Shown: positions 9,029 to 18,396, counted from the stretch's first letter. The stretch: 64,000 nucleotides of DNA from JBBSDP01 sp038240605 (GCA_038240605.1 JBBSDP010000016.1:22739-86738); one strand, 5' to 3'. Made by a program: numbers and translations. Notes: generated from the sequence alone by a model not told the origin.

Positions 9029-11380
9029 TCAGACCGCCCTCCGCGCTGCATCGGTGACAGTCGTTCGTCCGCCGACGCCGCCGCCCCTCGTCGCGCCGGA
9101 GCAAAGCCGGTCCGCCATGTCGGCGACGACCCGGCGCACGCCGGCGTCGTAGGTGAAGCGTTCGACCACGCTGGCGCGCTGCGCCTGCTGCACCAGCGCT
9201 GCCAGCTTCGGATCGGCCAGGAACCGGGTGACGGCACCACGGAGCGAGAAGGCGTCAATGAAGCGGGTCAGGTCGAAGCGCGGCAGGACCTGTTCGCGCG
9301 GCATCAGCAGCCGCATGTCGGCAAAGTCCCAGACCGCCGTCACCGGGTCGTCCAGGTCGCTGGTCGCGATGGCCGGTCGGCACCCCTCGATCAACTCGTT
9401 GAGCATGGGAAGCTGCTCGTCGCGCACGGCGGAGCGGGCGGCGGCGGAGGTGCGGGCGGCCGGGGCGTTAGCGTGCAGGTAGTTCAACAGGGCCGGCGCC
9501 GCCACGTCCGCGGTGTGCGAGCGGATGAGGAAGAACCCGCCGGCCATCAACCCGTCCAGCAGGCGCTGGTGCAGGCAGAGGTAGGGAACGATCTGGAGAT
9601 TGATGCGGCTGCGCCGCGTGAGCTCGTGCAGCTCCGCGCCGTAGCTGACCGGCCCGCGGGCGTGCGCGGCGAATTCCGGGTGGTGGTTCCAGCCCGCGCC
9701 GTAGAGCGAGAGCGTCAGGCCGATGTCCGTGGCGGCCGACGCCGCCCAGCGCAGCGCTTGCTGGCGGTAGAGCGCATCGTTCAGCGGGTGCGTGACCCAG
9801 GCGGCGATCGAATCGAATTCGGTCGTGCCGACCATCGACGACAGGTCGCGCTGGGTGCCGCGGATCAGGCGGATCACCTCGTGGTACGTGCCGACCACGC
9901 CACCCTTGGAATACGTTTCGACCAGCCGTTGCGCGGCGGCATCCAGCAACTTTCGGCCAGCCGGCGTGCCGTCGTAGGTGTCCAGCCGTTCGCGGAGGAT
10001 CCGCTCGGGGACGTGTGAAGCATTGGAAACAAAGACGATCTCGTTGTTCTTATCATGTTCGGAGAGGGGCATCTCTTGGGCCTCCCGAGTGAGTTTGGGT
10101 AGTGGAATGCACTGTCGTTCGGGGTAGCCGAACGTACCGGAGTACGTCGAGGGAGCATCGGTCAGGACAAAATCACGATCGGAGATCGACTGCCCCGCCC
10201 GCGCGATGCGCAGGTTCGGCAGGTGGTCCTGGATCCAGCAGACGAACGGGAGCTCGGCTGGAAACAGGTCTTCGTGTTCGTAGCGGAGGTGGTCGAGCTG
10301 GAAGACGAGATCTGGCTGAAAATCCGCGAGCGCCTGCCGCATCGCCGCCTGAAACAGGCGGTGTGCCGGCGAAGGTTCGATCAACACCAGCGCGTCCCAT
10401 CCGAGCCGGCCAAACGCCTCGGCGGTATCGCGCGTCGAATACTGGAGGACGCTCGAGAATCGCGTGGTGATCAGCATCACGCGCGGACGACGGGGGCTGT
10501 CCGTTCCGAGTAGCGTGGCAATCGAGGGACGGCCTGGCTGCGCGTAGTAAGCCTCCACCCGGTTGCGGGTGCGGTTGTCCTGTTGCTGAAGTTCCCGGGT
10601 TGCCGAGCGGATCCCAGCCGCGAGCGGCGCGGCGGCGATCCTCTGGCTGACGACCACCGCCGGGCTGGGAAGACACAGGTCCGCGGACAGCGCATGGGTC
10701 AGGGCAGACACGCATTCGGCCCCGACGAACCAGTGAAACCTCGGCTGCTCGATGGGGCCGCCTGGGCCGGTGTAGTCGTGGATCATCAGGCAGTGCAGCA
10801 CCACCTGAGCATCGGATTCGATCAGGAAGACCGGCTGCTGCATGTCCATGAACAGCTTCGGCGGATTGGCGGCGAGGAACTGGAGCAGGTACCCGTCGCC
10901 GATCCCGCACATCCCCAGCGCCTGTCCCTGTTCCGCCGCAGACTTCAATTGATTGAATGCCCCAAGCGATGCGGCGACCGGGTCAGGCCCGGCCGAGAGG
11001 CTGAGGCGACTGCCGTCGGAACGTCGCACGATGACGGTGGGGCGGCCGGTCGGGGCGGGCGCAATGCCGTAGCCGTCATCGGTGGGGAGAGAGAGGATCG
11101 TTTCGTAGACCGATTCGCGATGTCGCTGGAGGGCCGCCAGATTGCGTGCCAGCGACCGCTTCATATCCACCGACGCATCGCGGCCGGGGAGCTGTTCGAA
11201 GAGCCAGGCGGCGTCGTCCCAGCGGCGCAGCCGCATCGCCGCATGCGCGGATTCAACCAGTGCAGGGGGTGCGGATGAGGTGGCCAGCGCACGGGCGGCG
11301 TCTCGGTCGCCGCGGCGCAGGGCCGACATCAGCTCGATCGAGGCGGGGGGCGCGGGTTGTCCTTCGGGCGAGGTACTCAT
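9029..11380 (-). CDS. Large CgeB-like glycosyltransferase with Maf-like N-terminal region
   Basis: The first gene of the glycan operon encodes about 783 residues. The C-terminal half starts near residue 300 with RPRVMLITTRFSSVLQYS and contains LVFQLDHLRYEHEDLFP, FVCWIQDHLPNL and INLQIVPYLCLHQRLLDGL, which resemble CgeB-type GT-B glycosyltransferases. Before it, residues 155-235 (LGMCGIGDGYLLQFLAANPP, VFLIESDAQVVLHCLM) resemble the central domain of MptE/Maf-type motility accessory factors; that assignment is weak. I chose the ATG at 11380 because GGAGGA stands about ten bases ahead of it; an ATG at 11404 lacks such a site. It is divergent from the HldE-like gene. Confidence 0.75.
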   Translation of the reverse strand: MSTSPEGQPAPPASIELMSALRRGDRDAARALATSSAPPALVESAHAAMRLRRWDDAAWLFEQLPGRDASVDMKRSLARNLAALQRHRESVYETILSLPTDDGYGIAPAPTGRPTVIVRRSDGSRLSLSAGPDPVAASLGAFNQLKSAAEQGQALGMCGIGDGYLLQFLAANPPKLFMDMQQPVFLIESDAQVVLHCLMIHDYTGPGGPIEQPRFHWFVGAECVSALTHALSADLCLPSPAVVVSQRIAAAPLAAGIRSATRELQQQDNRTRNRVEAYYAQPGRPSIATLLGTDSPRRPRVMLITTRFSSVLQYSTRDTAEAFGRLGWDALVLIEPSPAHRLFQAAMRQALADFQPDLVFQLDHLRYEHEDLFPAELPFVCWIQDHLPNLRIARAGQSISDRDFVLTDAPSTYSGTFGYPERQCIPLPKLTREAQEMPLSEHDKNNEIVFVSNASHVPERILRERLDTYDGTPAGRKLLDAAAQRLVETYSKGGVVGTYHEVIRLIRGTQRDLSSMVGTTEFDSIAAWVTHPLNDALYRQQALRWAASAATDIGLTLSLYGAGWNHHPEFAAHARGPVSYGAELHELTRRSRINLQIVPYLCLHQRLLDGLMAGGFFLIRSHTADVAAPALLNYLHANAPAARTSAAARSAVRDEQLPMLNELIEGCRPAIATSDLDDPVTAVWDFADMRLLMPREQVLPRFDLTRFIDAFSLRGAVTRFLADPKLAALVQQAQRASVVERFTYDAGVRRVVADMADRLCSGATRGGGVGGRTTVTDAARRAV

Positions 11381-11585
11381 GATGGGCGGATCCTCCGCCG
11401 TCATGAGTTATCGGACGCGTCATCTATGGAAGTTGAGCCGACTTTGAGGAGTTTTCACCCGCTTTTTACCAGTTGGCCAAGGGCCAGCGTCCGATAAACA
11501 CTCATCTTCAAGCCTGGGATCGCCGATGTAGGAGGTGTCGGCGCAACGCCCGCCGCCCTGCGCGGGACCGCCGTACGGAGGATTC

Positions 11586-13142
11586 ATGCCGCCCACCCGC
11601 AAAATCTGCTCCCTTGAGGCGCTCCTGCAAATCCGCGCCGATGCCCGCGACACCGGTCGCACCGTCGTGCATTGTCACGGCTGCTTCGACATCGTTCATC
11701 CCGGTCACATCCAGCACCTTCAGTATGCGCGATCGCTGGGGGACGTGCTCATCGTCTCGGTCAGCGCCGATGCACAGGTGCGGAAGGGGGTCGAACGCCC
11801 GCTGATTCCCCACGAGTTGCGCTCGGCGAGCCTGGCGGCGCTGGAGTGTGTCGACTGGGTCCACGTCAATCACGACGAGACCGCCGCTCAGCTTCTGGAA
11901 ACGCTGCGCCCGGACGTCTACGTCAAAGGTCGCGAATACGAGACGAGCACGGACCCGCGGTTCCTCCAGGAGCGCGAGACGGTCACACGTCATGGCGGGC
12001 GCGTCGTGCTCTCCAGCGGCGAGGTCGTCTACTCGTCCACCGCGCTGATCGGCGCCCTGGACAAGACCGACCGGTTCCAGGACGAAAAGCTGACGCGCCT
12101 GCGCGAACGCTACGGCCTGAGCACACCAAACCTGCAAAACCTCCTTCATCGCGGCCGTGGCCTCAAATGCGTGGTCGTCGGAGATTACGTGCTGGATCGC
12201 TATCACTTCTGTGATGCAACCGGCGTCGCGGGCGAGGGACCGATGCTCTCGCTCCGTGCGATGCAGCAGCGCGACTACGATGGCGCGTCCGGCGTGATCG
12301 CCCTCCACCTGGCGGGCCTGGGCGCGGCGCCCACGCTCATCTGTCCGCTCGCGGACGATGACCTATCACAACAGATCCGGCTTCGGCTTTGCGCCGGCGG
12401 GGTCGATGTGCAGAGCTACGCCGGCCGTCGGCAGGTCGTCTGCAAGCACCGCTATCTGGTGGACCAGAGCAAGCTGTTCAAGGTGGACGAAGGCTCCGCG
12501 GCCCCGGGCGACTCGCAGCTCGAAGGATTGCTGGCCGCGAAGATCCTGGCGGCAGCGGAAGGCGCCGCCGTGGTGATCTTCGCTGACTTTGGCTACGGGA
12601 TGATCACGGCGGGATTGCTCGATCGCATCCTGCCCAAGTTGCGGCGCACGGTGCCGGTCCTGACGGCCGACGTGAGCGGACGCCAGAGCAACCTGCTGCG
12701 ATTCAAGGACTTCGATTTGCTGTGCCCCACGGAGCGCGAGGTGCGCGAAGCGCAGCACGACTTCACCGACGGGCTGGGCGCGGTCGTCTGGAATTTGCTG
12801 AAGGTGACAGCCGCCCGACAGGCGATCATCACTCTTGGCAAACAGGGCCTGGTTACCTTTGATCGCGACGCCGATGCACCCGATGGCCGGCTTCGCAGCG
12901 AATACCTGCCGGCCCTGGCGTCGCACGCCACCGATCCCCTCGGCTGCGGCGACGCATTGCTGGCAACGGCAAGCCTGGCCATGGCGTGTGGCGGATCACT
13001 CCAGGCCGCGGCGTTTCTCGGATCCGTCGCGGCCGCTCTCGAGGCACGGGAAATGGGAAACCAACCGATCGGCGCCGAGCGAATCCTCTCCCACCTTTAC
13101 CAGCGCGATGCGCTGCCCGAAGCGGCACGGCTGGCGTCGTAG
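11586..13142 (+). CDS. HldE/RfaE-like bifunctional sugar nucleotidyltransferase-kinase, reversed domain order
   Basis: The N-terminal third is a cytidylyltransferase-fold domain with CHGCFDIVHPGHIQHLQYA (the HxGH nucleotide site) and DVYVKGREYE. The remainder, from about residue 190, is a PfkB/ribokinase-type kinase with CVVVGDYVLDRYHF, GGxx-like GASGVIALHLAGLG and the catalytic DPLGCGDALLATA. E. coli HldE, which makes ADP-glycero-manno-heptose, has the kinase first; here the order is swapped. The start at 11586 has GGAGG about five bases upstream. Since it faces the glycan operon, supply of an activated heptose-like sugar is a reasonable inference, but the exact substrate is not shown. Confidence 0.8.
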   Translation: MPPTRKICSLEALLQIRADARDTGRTVVHCHGCFDIVHPGHIQHLQYARSLGDVLIVSVSADAQVRKGVERPLIPHELRSASLAALECVDWVHVNHDETAAQLLETLRPDVYVKGREYETSTDPRFLQERETVTRHGGRVVLSSGEVVYSSTALIGALDKTDRFQDEKLTRLRERYGLSTPNLQNLLHRGRGLKCVVVGDYVLDRYHFCDATGVAGEGPMLSLRAMQQRDYDGASGVIALHLAGLGAAPTLICPLADDDLSQQIRLRLCAGGVDVQSYAGRRQVVCKHRYLVDQSKLFKVDEGSAAPGDSQLEGLLAAKILAAAEGAAVVIFADFGYGMITAGLLDRILPKLRRTVPVLTADVSGRQSNLLRFKDFDLLCPTEREVREAQHDFTDGLGAVVWNLLKVTAARQAIITLGKQGLVTFDRDADAPDGRLRSEYLPALASHATDPLGCGDALLATASLAMACGGSLQAAAFLGSVAAALEAREMGNQPIGAERILSHLYQRDALPEAARLAS

Positions 13143-13166
13143 GCGGCGATCTCGAATCGCCCTCCG

Positions 13167-13511
13167 TTACCGCACCGGCCGCGGTCCGCCCGGCGGGGCG
13201 CTGCCCGGTTGCGTGGGAATTTCTCCGAACTGCTGCTCGAAGCGCTGAAGCAGCTGGCGCAATGAGCCGGACAGGCGCTTCACGCTCGGGTAGCTCAGGA
13301 TGATCCGGTCCGTCACCTTGAACAGCATCTGCTGCTGGCCGCCCTGCGGATTGGGGTTGAGCAGGTTGAAACCGAAGTCGATGATCACTTCTTCCGCGGT
13401 CGTGTGAATGCGGTAGCCGTTGGCGAAATTCGTCTTCATGTCGCGCTCGTCGAGCACGACCTGGAGGCTCTGCTGACCTTCCGCCGGGGGTGTCGTCACT
13501 TCATCTGCCAT
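13167..13511 (-). CDS. DUF3467-family small protein
   Basis: The 114-residue product has the DUF3467 pattern: ERDMKTNFANGYRIHTTAEEVIIDFGFNL, then a conserved-looking block FKVTDRIILSYPSVKRLSGSLRQLLQRFEQQFG, and a proline-rich tail. Members are small beta-rich proteins of unknown function that are frequent in planctomycetes and other bacteria. It is convergent with the gene ending at 13142 (24 bp gap) and divergent from glcD (about 100 bp between the starts). No regulatory site is obvious. Confidence 0.75.
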   Translation of the reverse strand: MADEVTTPPAEGQQSLQVVLDERDMKTNFANGYRIHTTAEEVIIDFGFNLLNPNPQGGQQQMLFKVTDRIILSYPSVKRLSGSLRQLLQRFEQQFGEIPTQPGSAPPGGPRPVR

Positions 13512-13612
13512 CCGTGTTTCCTTTCGTGAGTGGGAGAGGGGACATTGTGACGATTGCCGTCAAGAAATCCATAGAGTGGTGTTCGCGCGGCGCTGCCCTA
13601 AAATGAAGGACG

Positions 13613-15061
13613 ATGACCGCGACGATCGACACGATTTCCCAGTTGCGCGGGCTCGTTCCCGCCGACCACGTCCTCTCCGATCCTGACGAGCTGTTCGTCT
13701 ACGATTGCGACGGCTTCACGATCGCCCGCTCGCGGCCGTTGGCGGTGGTCTTTCCGACCAGCACCGCGGAAGTCGTGGCCGTCGTCAACGCGCTGGCGGC
13801 GCGGGGCGTGCAGATCGTGCCGCGCGGGACGGGCACCGGGCTGGCCGGGGGGTGCGTGGCGTTCGAGAACGGCGTCATCGTTTCCACCACGCGCCTGAAC
13901 CGGGTACTGAACATCGACCTGATGAACCGCGTCGCTCACGTGCAGGCAGGCGTGCGCAACGTGCAACTCAGTGAGGTGGTCGCGCAAACGCCGGGCGGCA
14001 CGGGCTACCACTTCGCGCCCGATCCCTCCAGCCAGCGGGCGAGCACGATCGGCGGGAACGCCTCGACCAACGCCGGCGGGATCCACACGCTCAAGGACTT
14101 CGTCTCCTCCAACCACGTGCTGGGGATCGAGATGGTACTCGCCGATGGCCAGGTGTTGCGCGTCGGCGCTGCCAATGGCTGCTATGAATCGGGGAGCTTC
14201 GACCTGCCGGGCCTGATCTGCGGACACGAGGGGACGCTGGGACTGATCACCTCGCTGTGGGTACGGCTGGTCCCCAAAGCCCCCGCCTTCCGCACGATCG
14301 TCGCGATTTTCGCCGACACTTCGGACGCGTGCGAAACCGTCAGCGACGTGATCGGCGCCGGGATGCTCCCCGCCGCCATGGAACTGATGGACGGCAAGAT
14401 GGTGGAGGTGGTCGAGGCCGCGAACCACCTCGGATTTCCGCCGGGCACGCAGGCGCTGTTGCTGACGGAGATCGACGGGATCGAGCCGCTGCTCGATGCG
14501 CAGATGCAGGACGTGATCGATCTGTGCCGAAAGCACCACGCGACCAGCGTCGAGGGGACGTCGGACCCGGCGGTGCGCGCCAAGCTCTGGAAGGCGCGCA
14601 AGGCCGCATTCGGCGCGATCGGCCGGATCAGTCATTCGTACTGCACGCAGGATGCATGCGTGCCGCGAAGCATGCTCGCGCCGGTCCTGGCGCGGATCGA
14701 CGCGATCGGCAAGGAATACGGGCTGCAGATCAGCAACGTCTTCCACGCCGGCGACGGCAACGTCCACCCGATCTTTCTCTACGACGACCGGGATGAAGAC
14801 CAGGTGCAGAACACGCTGGCCGCCGCGGAAAAGGTGCTTCAGTATTGCGTTGACGTCGGCGGCACCTTGACGGGCGAGCATGGCGTTGGCGTCGAGAAGA
14901 TCAGCCTGATGCCTTACCTCTTCGACGAACCGACGATGCGCCAGTTCGCGAAGGTGAAGGAGGCGTTTGATCCGGGGGAGCGGATCAACGCGGGGAAGCT
15001 GATTCCGAGTGACAAGCTGAAGGTCACGCTGCTCAAGCCGGGCCGGCATGTGCCGCAATAG
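13613..15061 (+). CDS. glcD: FAD-linked glycolate/D-lactate oxidase subunit (GlcD-like)
   Basis: This oxidises glycolate or a related D-2-hydroxy acid using FAD. The 482-residue protein has the PCMH-type FAD-binding domain at the N-terminus (PLAVVFPTSTAEVVAVVNAL, VPRGTGTGLAGGC, STTRLNRVLNID, GTGYHFAPDPSSQRASTIGGN) and the FAD-oxidase C-terminal domain ending HAGDGNVHPIF...GTLTGEHGVGVEK. Length fits GlcD. The partner subunits GlcE and GlcF are not adjacent, so it may act alone or with distant genes. It converges with glgP, with an 11-bp gap at 15061-15072. Confidence 0.88.
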   Translation: MTATIDTISQLRGLVPADHVLSDPDELFVYDCDGFTIARSRPLAVVFPTSTAEVVAVVNALAARGVQIVPRGTGTGLAGGCVAFENGVIVSTTRLNRVLNIDLMNRVAHVQAGVRNVQLSEVVAQTPGGTGYHFAPDPSSQRASTIGGNASTNAGGIHTLKDFVSSNHVLGIEMVLADGQVLRVGAANGCYESGSFDLPGLICGHEGTLGLITSLWVRLVPKAPAFRTIVAIFADTSDACETVSDVIGAGMLPAAMELMDGKMVEVVEAANHLGFPPGTQALLLTEIDGIEPLLDAQMQDVIDLCRKHHATSVEGTSDPAVRAKLWKARKAAFGAIGRISHSYCTQDACVPRSMLAPVLARIDAIGKEYGLQISNVFHAGDGNVHPIFLYDDRDEDQVQNTLAAAEKVLQYCVDVGGTLTGEHGVGVEKISLMPYLFDEPTMRQFAKVKEAFDPGERINAGKLIPSDKLKVTLLKPGRHVPQ

Positions 15062-15071
15062 GGTTTTTGCG

Positions 15072-17642
15072 TCAATTCCAGGTAATCAATCCCGGCTCAT
15101 ACGGCGTAGCAAGGTCTTTGGCGCCGGGGAGGATTCGGATCGCGAAGCCCTGGCGGCCGCTGGTGCGGCATTCGATCTTGCCGACGAACAGGTGACGATC
15201 GGCGGCGAGCGGCTTCGAGTGGGTCATGTTCAGTGCCTGGGGCTGATCGATGTCACCCTTGGCGCTGATCGGGCCGGCGTAGAGCTGGACGGTGAGATCT
15301 TCGGCGTTGACGCCGGGCAGGTCGACGAGCGCCTCGACCTGCATGGAATCGCCGACCTTGAAGTGGCCGTTGCCGCTGGTGTGGACGCCGACGATCTTGA
15401 TCCCGCTCCACTTGTTGCGCAGCAAATCCTTGGCATGGGCGAGCTCGATGGCGCGCTTCATCCCGTCGGCGACGAGGACGCGGCCGCGATCGAGGGCGGG
15501 GACGTAGAACTGCTCCGCGTAGTTCCGCACCATGCGGTTGGTATTGAAGACCGGGGCAAGGCGGCGCATGCAATTCTTCATCCGCGCGATCCATTCGCGC
15601 GGCGTGCCGTCGATCCCGCGATCGTAGAACGTCGGGAGGATCTGCTTCTCGAGCAAGTCGTAAAGCGCCTGGCTCTCGAGCTGGTCCTGGTAGTTGGCGT
15701 CGGCGTAGGTCTCGCCGCGGCCGATCGCCCACCCCAGGTCCGGGGCATATCCCTCGACCCACCATCCGTCCAGGATCGAGCAATTGAGCACGCCGTTGGC
15801 GGCGGCCTTCATGCCGCTGGTGCCGGAGGCTTCGTAGGGACGACGCGGCGTGTTCAGCCAGACGTCCACGCCCTGCACCAGGTAGCGGGCCACGTTCATG
15901 TCGTAGTTTTCCAGGAAGACGATCTTGCGCCGGACCGCCGGGTCCCGGGCGAAGTTGACGATCTGTTTGATCAGGTCCTTTCCTTCGTGGTCGGCGGGAT
16001 GAGCCTTGCCGGCGAAGAGGAACTGGATCGGGTGCTTGGAGTCTTCCAGGAGTCGGCGCAGGCGCTCGACGTCGCGGAAGAGGAGCGTGCCGCGCTTGTA
16101 AGTCGCGAACCGGCGCGCGAAGCCGATTGTCAGCGCTTCAGGATTGAGGACCTGGTCGGCGGTGGCGACCTCGTCGTACGCGGCGCCCCGGCGAAGCAGT
16201 TGCTCGCGGAGCGTCTGGCGCGACCAGCTCACCAGGCGGGCGCGGCACCGCTCGTGGGCGCGCCACAACTCCTCGTCGGGGATCTGCATGACGCCTTCCC
16301 AGACGCTGTTGTCCGAGGGGTCGCTCATCCACTCGTCGCTGAGGTAGCGATCGAGCGTGTAGGCGATGTCGTGGGCCAGCCAGGTGCGGACGTGAATGCC
16401 GTTGGTCACGTGCTTGATCGGCACCTCATCGGCGGGGAGCGAGGGCCACACGTTGTGCCACATCTTGCGGGAGACGTCCCCGTGCAGGGCGCTGACGCCG
16501 TTGATGTTGTCGGCGAGCCGGATCGCCAGCAGCGCCATCGAGAATCCCTGCTTCTTGTTCGAGACGTCTTCGCGGCCCAGGGCCAGGAACCCTTCGTCGT
16601 CCAGCTTCAGCGAGGGGATGAACGACCGGAAATACTTCAGCATCAACTCGGGCGAGAACGTGTCGATGCCGGCCGGCACCGGCGTATGCGTCGTGAAGAC
16701 GCTGGTCGCCATCACGCCCTGGCGCGCTTCGTCGAACGTGAGCGAAGATTTCTCGAGCATTGTCCGAATTCGCTCGAGGGCGAGGAAGGCGGAGTGCCCT
16801 TCGTTCATGTGGAAGACCGTGGGCGCCACGTTCAGCGCGGCCAGCGCGCGTACGCCGCCGATCCCCAGGACGATCTCCTGCTTGATTCGCATCTCCGTCC
16901 CGCCGCCGTACAGCTTGCTGGTGATCTCGCGGTCGGCGGGGGAATTCTCTGGAAGGTTGGTGTCGAGAAGGTAGAGCGGGATGCGGCCGACCTGGGCCCG
17001 CCAGACCTTGCAGAAGACGGCGTTGTCGGGAAGGTCCACCCGCACCTGGACGGGCGACCCGTCGGTGTAGGTCATCGGCTTGATGGGAAGGTTGTAGAAA
17101 TCCAGCTCGGGGTAGGCCTCCTGCTGCCAGCCGTCGGCGGAGAGGTACTGCTGGAAGTAGCCGTTGCGGTAGAGCAGGCCGACGCCGACGAGCGGGAGCG
17201 AGAGCTCGCTGGCGCTCTTGAGGTGGTCGCCGGCGAGGATCCCCAGGCCGCCGGAGTAAATCGGCAGCGATTCGTGAAGACCGAACTCCGCGGAAAAGTA
17301 GGCGACGAGCAAATCCTTCTTTTCGGCGTGGGCTTCGCTGAACCAGCCGCTCTGCTCCATGTGCTTCTTGAAAACCGCATGGACGCGGTGCATGTGGGCC
17401 AGGAAGCCGTCATCCGCCGCCGCCGCCGCCAGCTTCGACTGGGCGATCACACCCAGGAGCTTGACGGGGTTGTGATAGACGTCGTCCCACAGCTTGCGGT
17501 CCAGCCGGCGGAACAGCTCGACGGCGTCCGGCTGCCAAACCCACCAGAGGTTGTGCGCCAGTTCCAGCAACGGCAGAAGGGCATTGGGAACATCCGGGAA
17601 AACCTGGAACGTGCGGATGGTCGGAGAGACGGCTTCAGCCAT
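15072..17642 (-). CDS. glgP: Alpha-glucan (glycogen/maltodextrin) phosphorylase
   Basis: A GT35 enzyme that releases glucose-1-phosphate from glycogen-like alpha-glucan with pyridoxal phosphate. The 856 residues start LLPLLELAHNLWWVWQPDAVELF, typical of the shorter, thermostable-type phosphorylase family. Other landmarks are YSGGLGILAGDHLKSASEL, FHMNEGHSAFLALERI, the THTPVPAGID block, and the PLP lysine motif EASGTSGMKAAANGVLNCS near residue 610. Active-site regions appear intact. Bases 17643-17759 upstream are non-coding. The very long frame on the opposite strand here is an antisense shadow. Confidence 0.93.
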   Translation of the reverse strand: MAEAVSPTIRTFQVFPDVPNALLPLLELAHNLWWVWQPDAVELFRRLDRKLWDDVYHNPVKLLGVIAQSKLAAAAADDGFLAHMHRVHAVFKKHMEQSGWFSEAHAEKKDLLVAYFSAEFGLHESLPIYSGGLGILAGDHLKSASELSLPLVGVGLLYRNGYFQQYLSADGWQQEAYPELDFYNLPIKPMTYTDGSPVQVRVDLPDNAVFCKVWRAQVGRIPLYLLDTNLPENSPADREITSKLYGGGTEMRIKQEIVLGIGGVRALAALNVAPTVFHMNEGHSAFLALERIRTMLEKSSLTFDEARQGVMATSVFTTHTPVPAGIDTFSPELMLKYFRSFIPSLKLDDEGFLALGREDVSNKKQGFSMALLAIRLADNINGVSALHGDVSRKMWHNVWPSLPADEVPIKHVTNGIHVRTWLAHDIAYTLDRYLSDEWMSDPSDNSVWEGVMQIPDEELWRAHERCRARLVSWSRQTLREQLLRRGAAYDEVATADQVLNPEALTIGFARRFATYKRGTLLFRDVERLRRLLEDSKHPIQFLFAGKAHPADHEGKDLIKQIVNFARDPAVRRKIVFLENYDMNVARYLVQGVDVWLNTPRRPYEASGTSGMKAAANGVLNCSILDGWWVEGYAPDLGWAIGRGETYADANYQDQLESQALYDLLEKQILPTFYDRGIDGTPREWIARMKNCMRRLAPVFNTNRMVRNYAEQFYVPALDRGRVLVADGMKRAIELAHAKDLLRNKWSGIKIVGVHTSGNGHFKVGDSMQVEALVDLPGVNAEDLTVQLYAGPISAKGDIDQPQALNMTHSKPLAADRHLFVGKIECRTSGRQGFAIRILPGAKDLATPYEPGLITWN

Positions 17643-17759
17643 GAAACACCTGCAATCCTGTTATTGTTTTCGCGAAGATCGTGTTCCCGCGGGACACGCG
17701 CGGCGGTTGGTAAACGGCCGGTTTTAGCCCAAAGCAGGGGAGCGATCAAGCTGCCGACG

Positions 17760-18290
17760 CTATCCGCTGGCCTCAATGCGTTTGACGTAGAAGAGGGAAT
17801 CGGCTGCCCGCTGGCCGACGAAATGCAGGCTGAACGGATACTTCAGCTTGCAGTTTCGGAAGAACTCGAAAATCCGCTCCCCGTGCTTGAATTGGCGCTC
17901 GAGGTTGGCGTTCACGTGATCTTCAAGGTGGGGCGGGACAAGCTGCTGGCGATCGTAATCCCAGTTGGGATCGATGCGGATCAGAAGGTGCGCCTCTTCC
18001 CAGTCGACCGGGTAGCCGTGAATGTAACCCTCGCCGGTATGAGGGGTGTAAAACCAGTAACAGAGGAATCGGTCTTTCCAGACGGTGGAGGTCGCGTTGT
18101 CGGCGCCGGTGATCAGACGCGCATGCGCGGTTCGGATCGCCTGTCCGCCGAGCGGCTTACAGACCCAGACCGTTCGCTCGCGGCAATCGTAAAGCCCGAC
18201 GTGGGGATACTTCCCGTTGAACTTGTTCGTGCAAAACCGGCTGCTGACGCGCGGCCCGCCCTCCTGTCCGCCACGCGAAAAACCAAACAT
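17760..18290 (-). CDS. Hypothetical protein, 176 aa
   Basis: I do not recognise this product. It is rich in aromatic residues and histidine (LYDCRERTVWVCKPLGG, VWKDRFLCYWFYTPHTGEGY, DWEEAHLLIRIDPNWDYDRQQLVPP) and has no signal peptide or membrane segment. The composition is protein-like, unlike the opposite strand. The first codons are uncertain because MFGFSRGGQEGG looks low in complexity and a later start is possible. It lies between glgP and a 22-bp inverted repeat at 18335-18396, on the same strand as both neighbours. Confidence 0.55.
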   Translation of the reverse strand: MFGFSRGGQEGGPRVSSRFCTNKFNGKYPHVGLYDCRERTVWVCKPLGGQAIRTAHARLITGADNATSTVWKDRFLCYWFYTPHTGEGYIHGYPVDWEEAHLLIRIDPNWDYDRQQLVPPHLEDHVNANLERQFKHGERIFEFFRNCKLKYPFSLHFVGQRAADSLFYVKRIEASG

Positions 18291-18334
18291 TCAGCCGTCC
18301 TTCGCGGTCTTGCACACCCTTATGCTTTTTCAGA

Positions 18335-18396
18335 GCCGCGACCGTCAGGGAGCGGTGTGTGCGGCACCGTGATTACCGCTCCCTGACGATCGCGGC
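18335..18396. repeat. Palindromic repeat with 22-bp arms (GCCGCGACCG...GGGAGCGGT type)
   Basis: The left arm at 18335-18356 and right arm at 18375-18396 are inverse complements with one mismatch (C opposite A), around an 18-base loop. A related half-site stands at the right edge of the window (63969-63990, GCCGCGACCGTGAGGGAGCG). I recall this motif as a dispersed repeat in planctomycete genomes. It has no T-run after the stem on the minus strand, so I do not call it a terminator, although it lies between two minus-strand genes and could act on mRNA ends. Confidence 0.7.

Noticed and set aside
7925..10018. A long plus-strand frame opposite two glycan genes
   Set aside because: Same reason: low-complexity antisense product, with recognisable glycosyltransferases on the other strand.
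15048..18386. A very long plus-strand open frame opposite glgP
   Set aside because: It is the antisense shadow of a high-GC gene with strong codon bias; its product has no domain and is dominated by R, G, V, D and A, while glgP is fully convincing.
18335..18396. Terminator for sppA
   Set aside because: No T-run follows the stem on the minus strand, and copies occur elsewhere, so I list it as a repeat.
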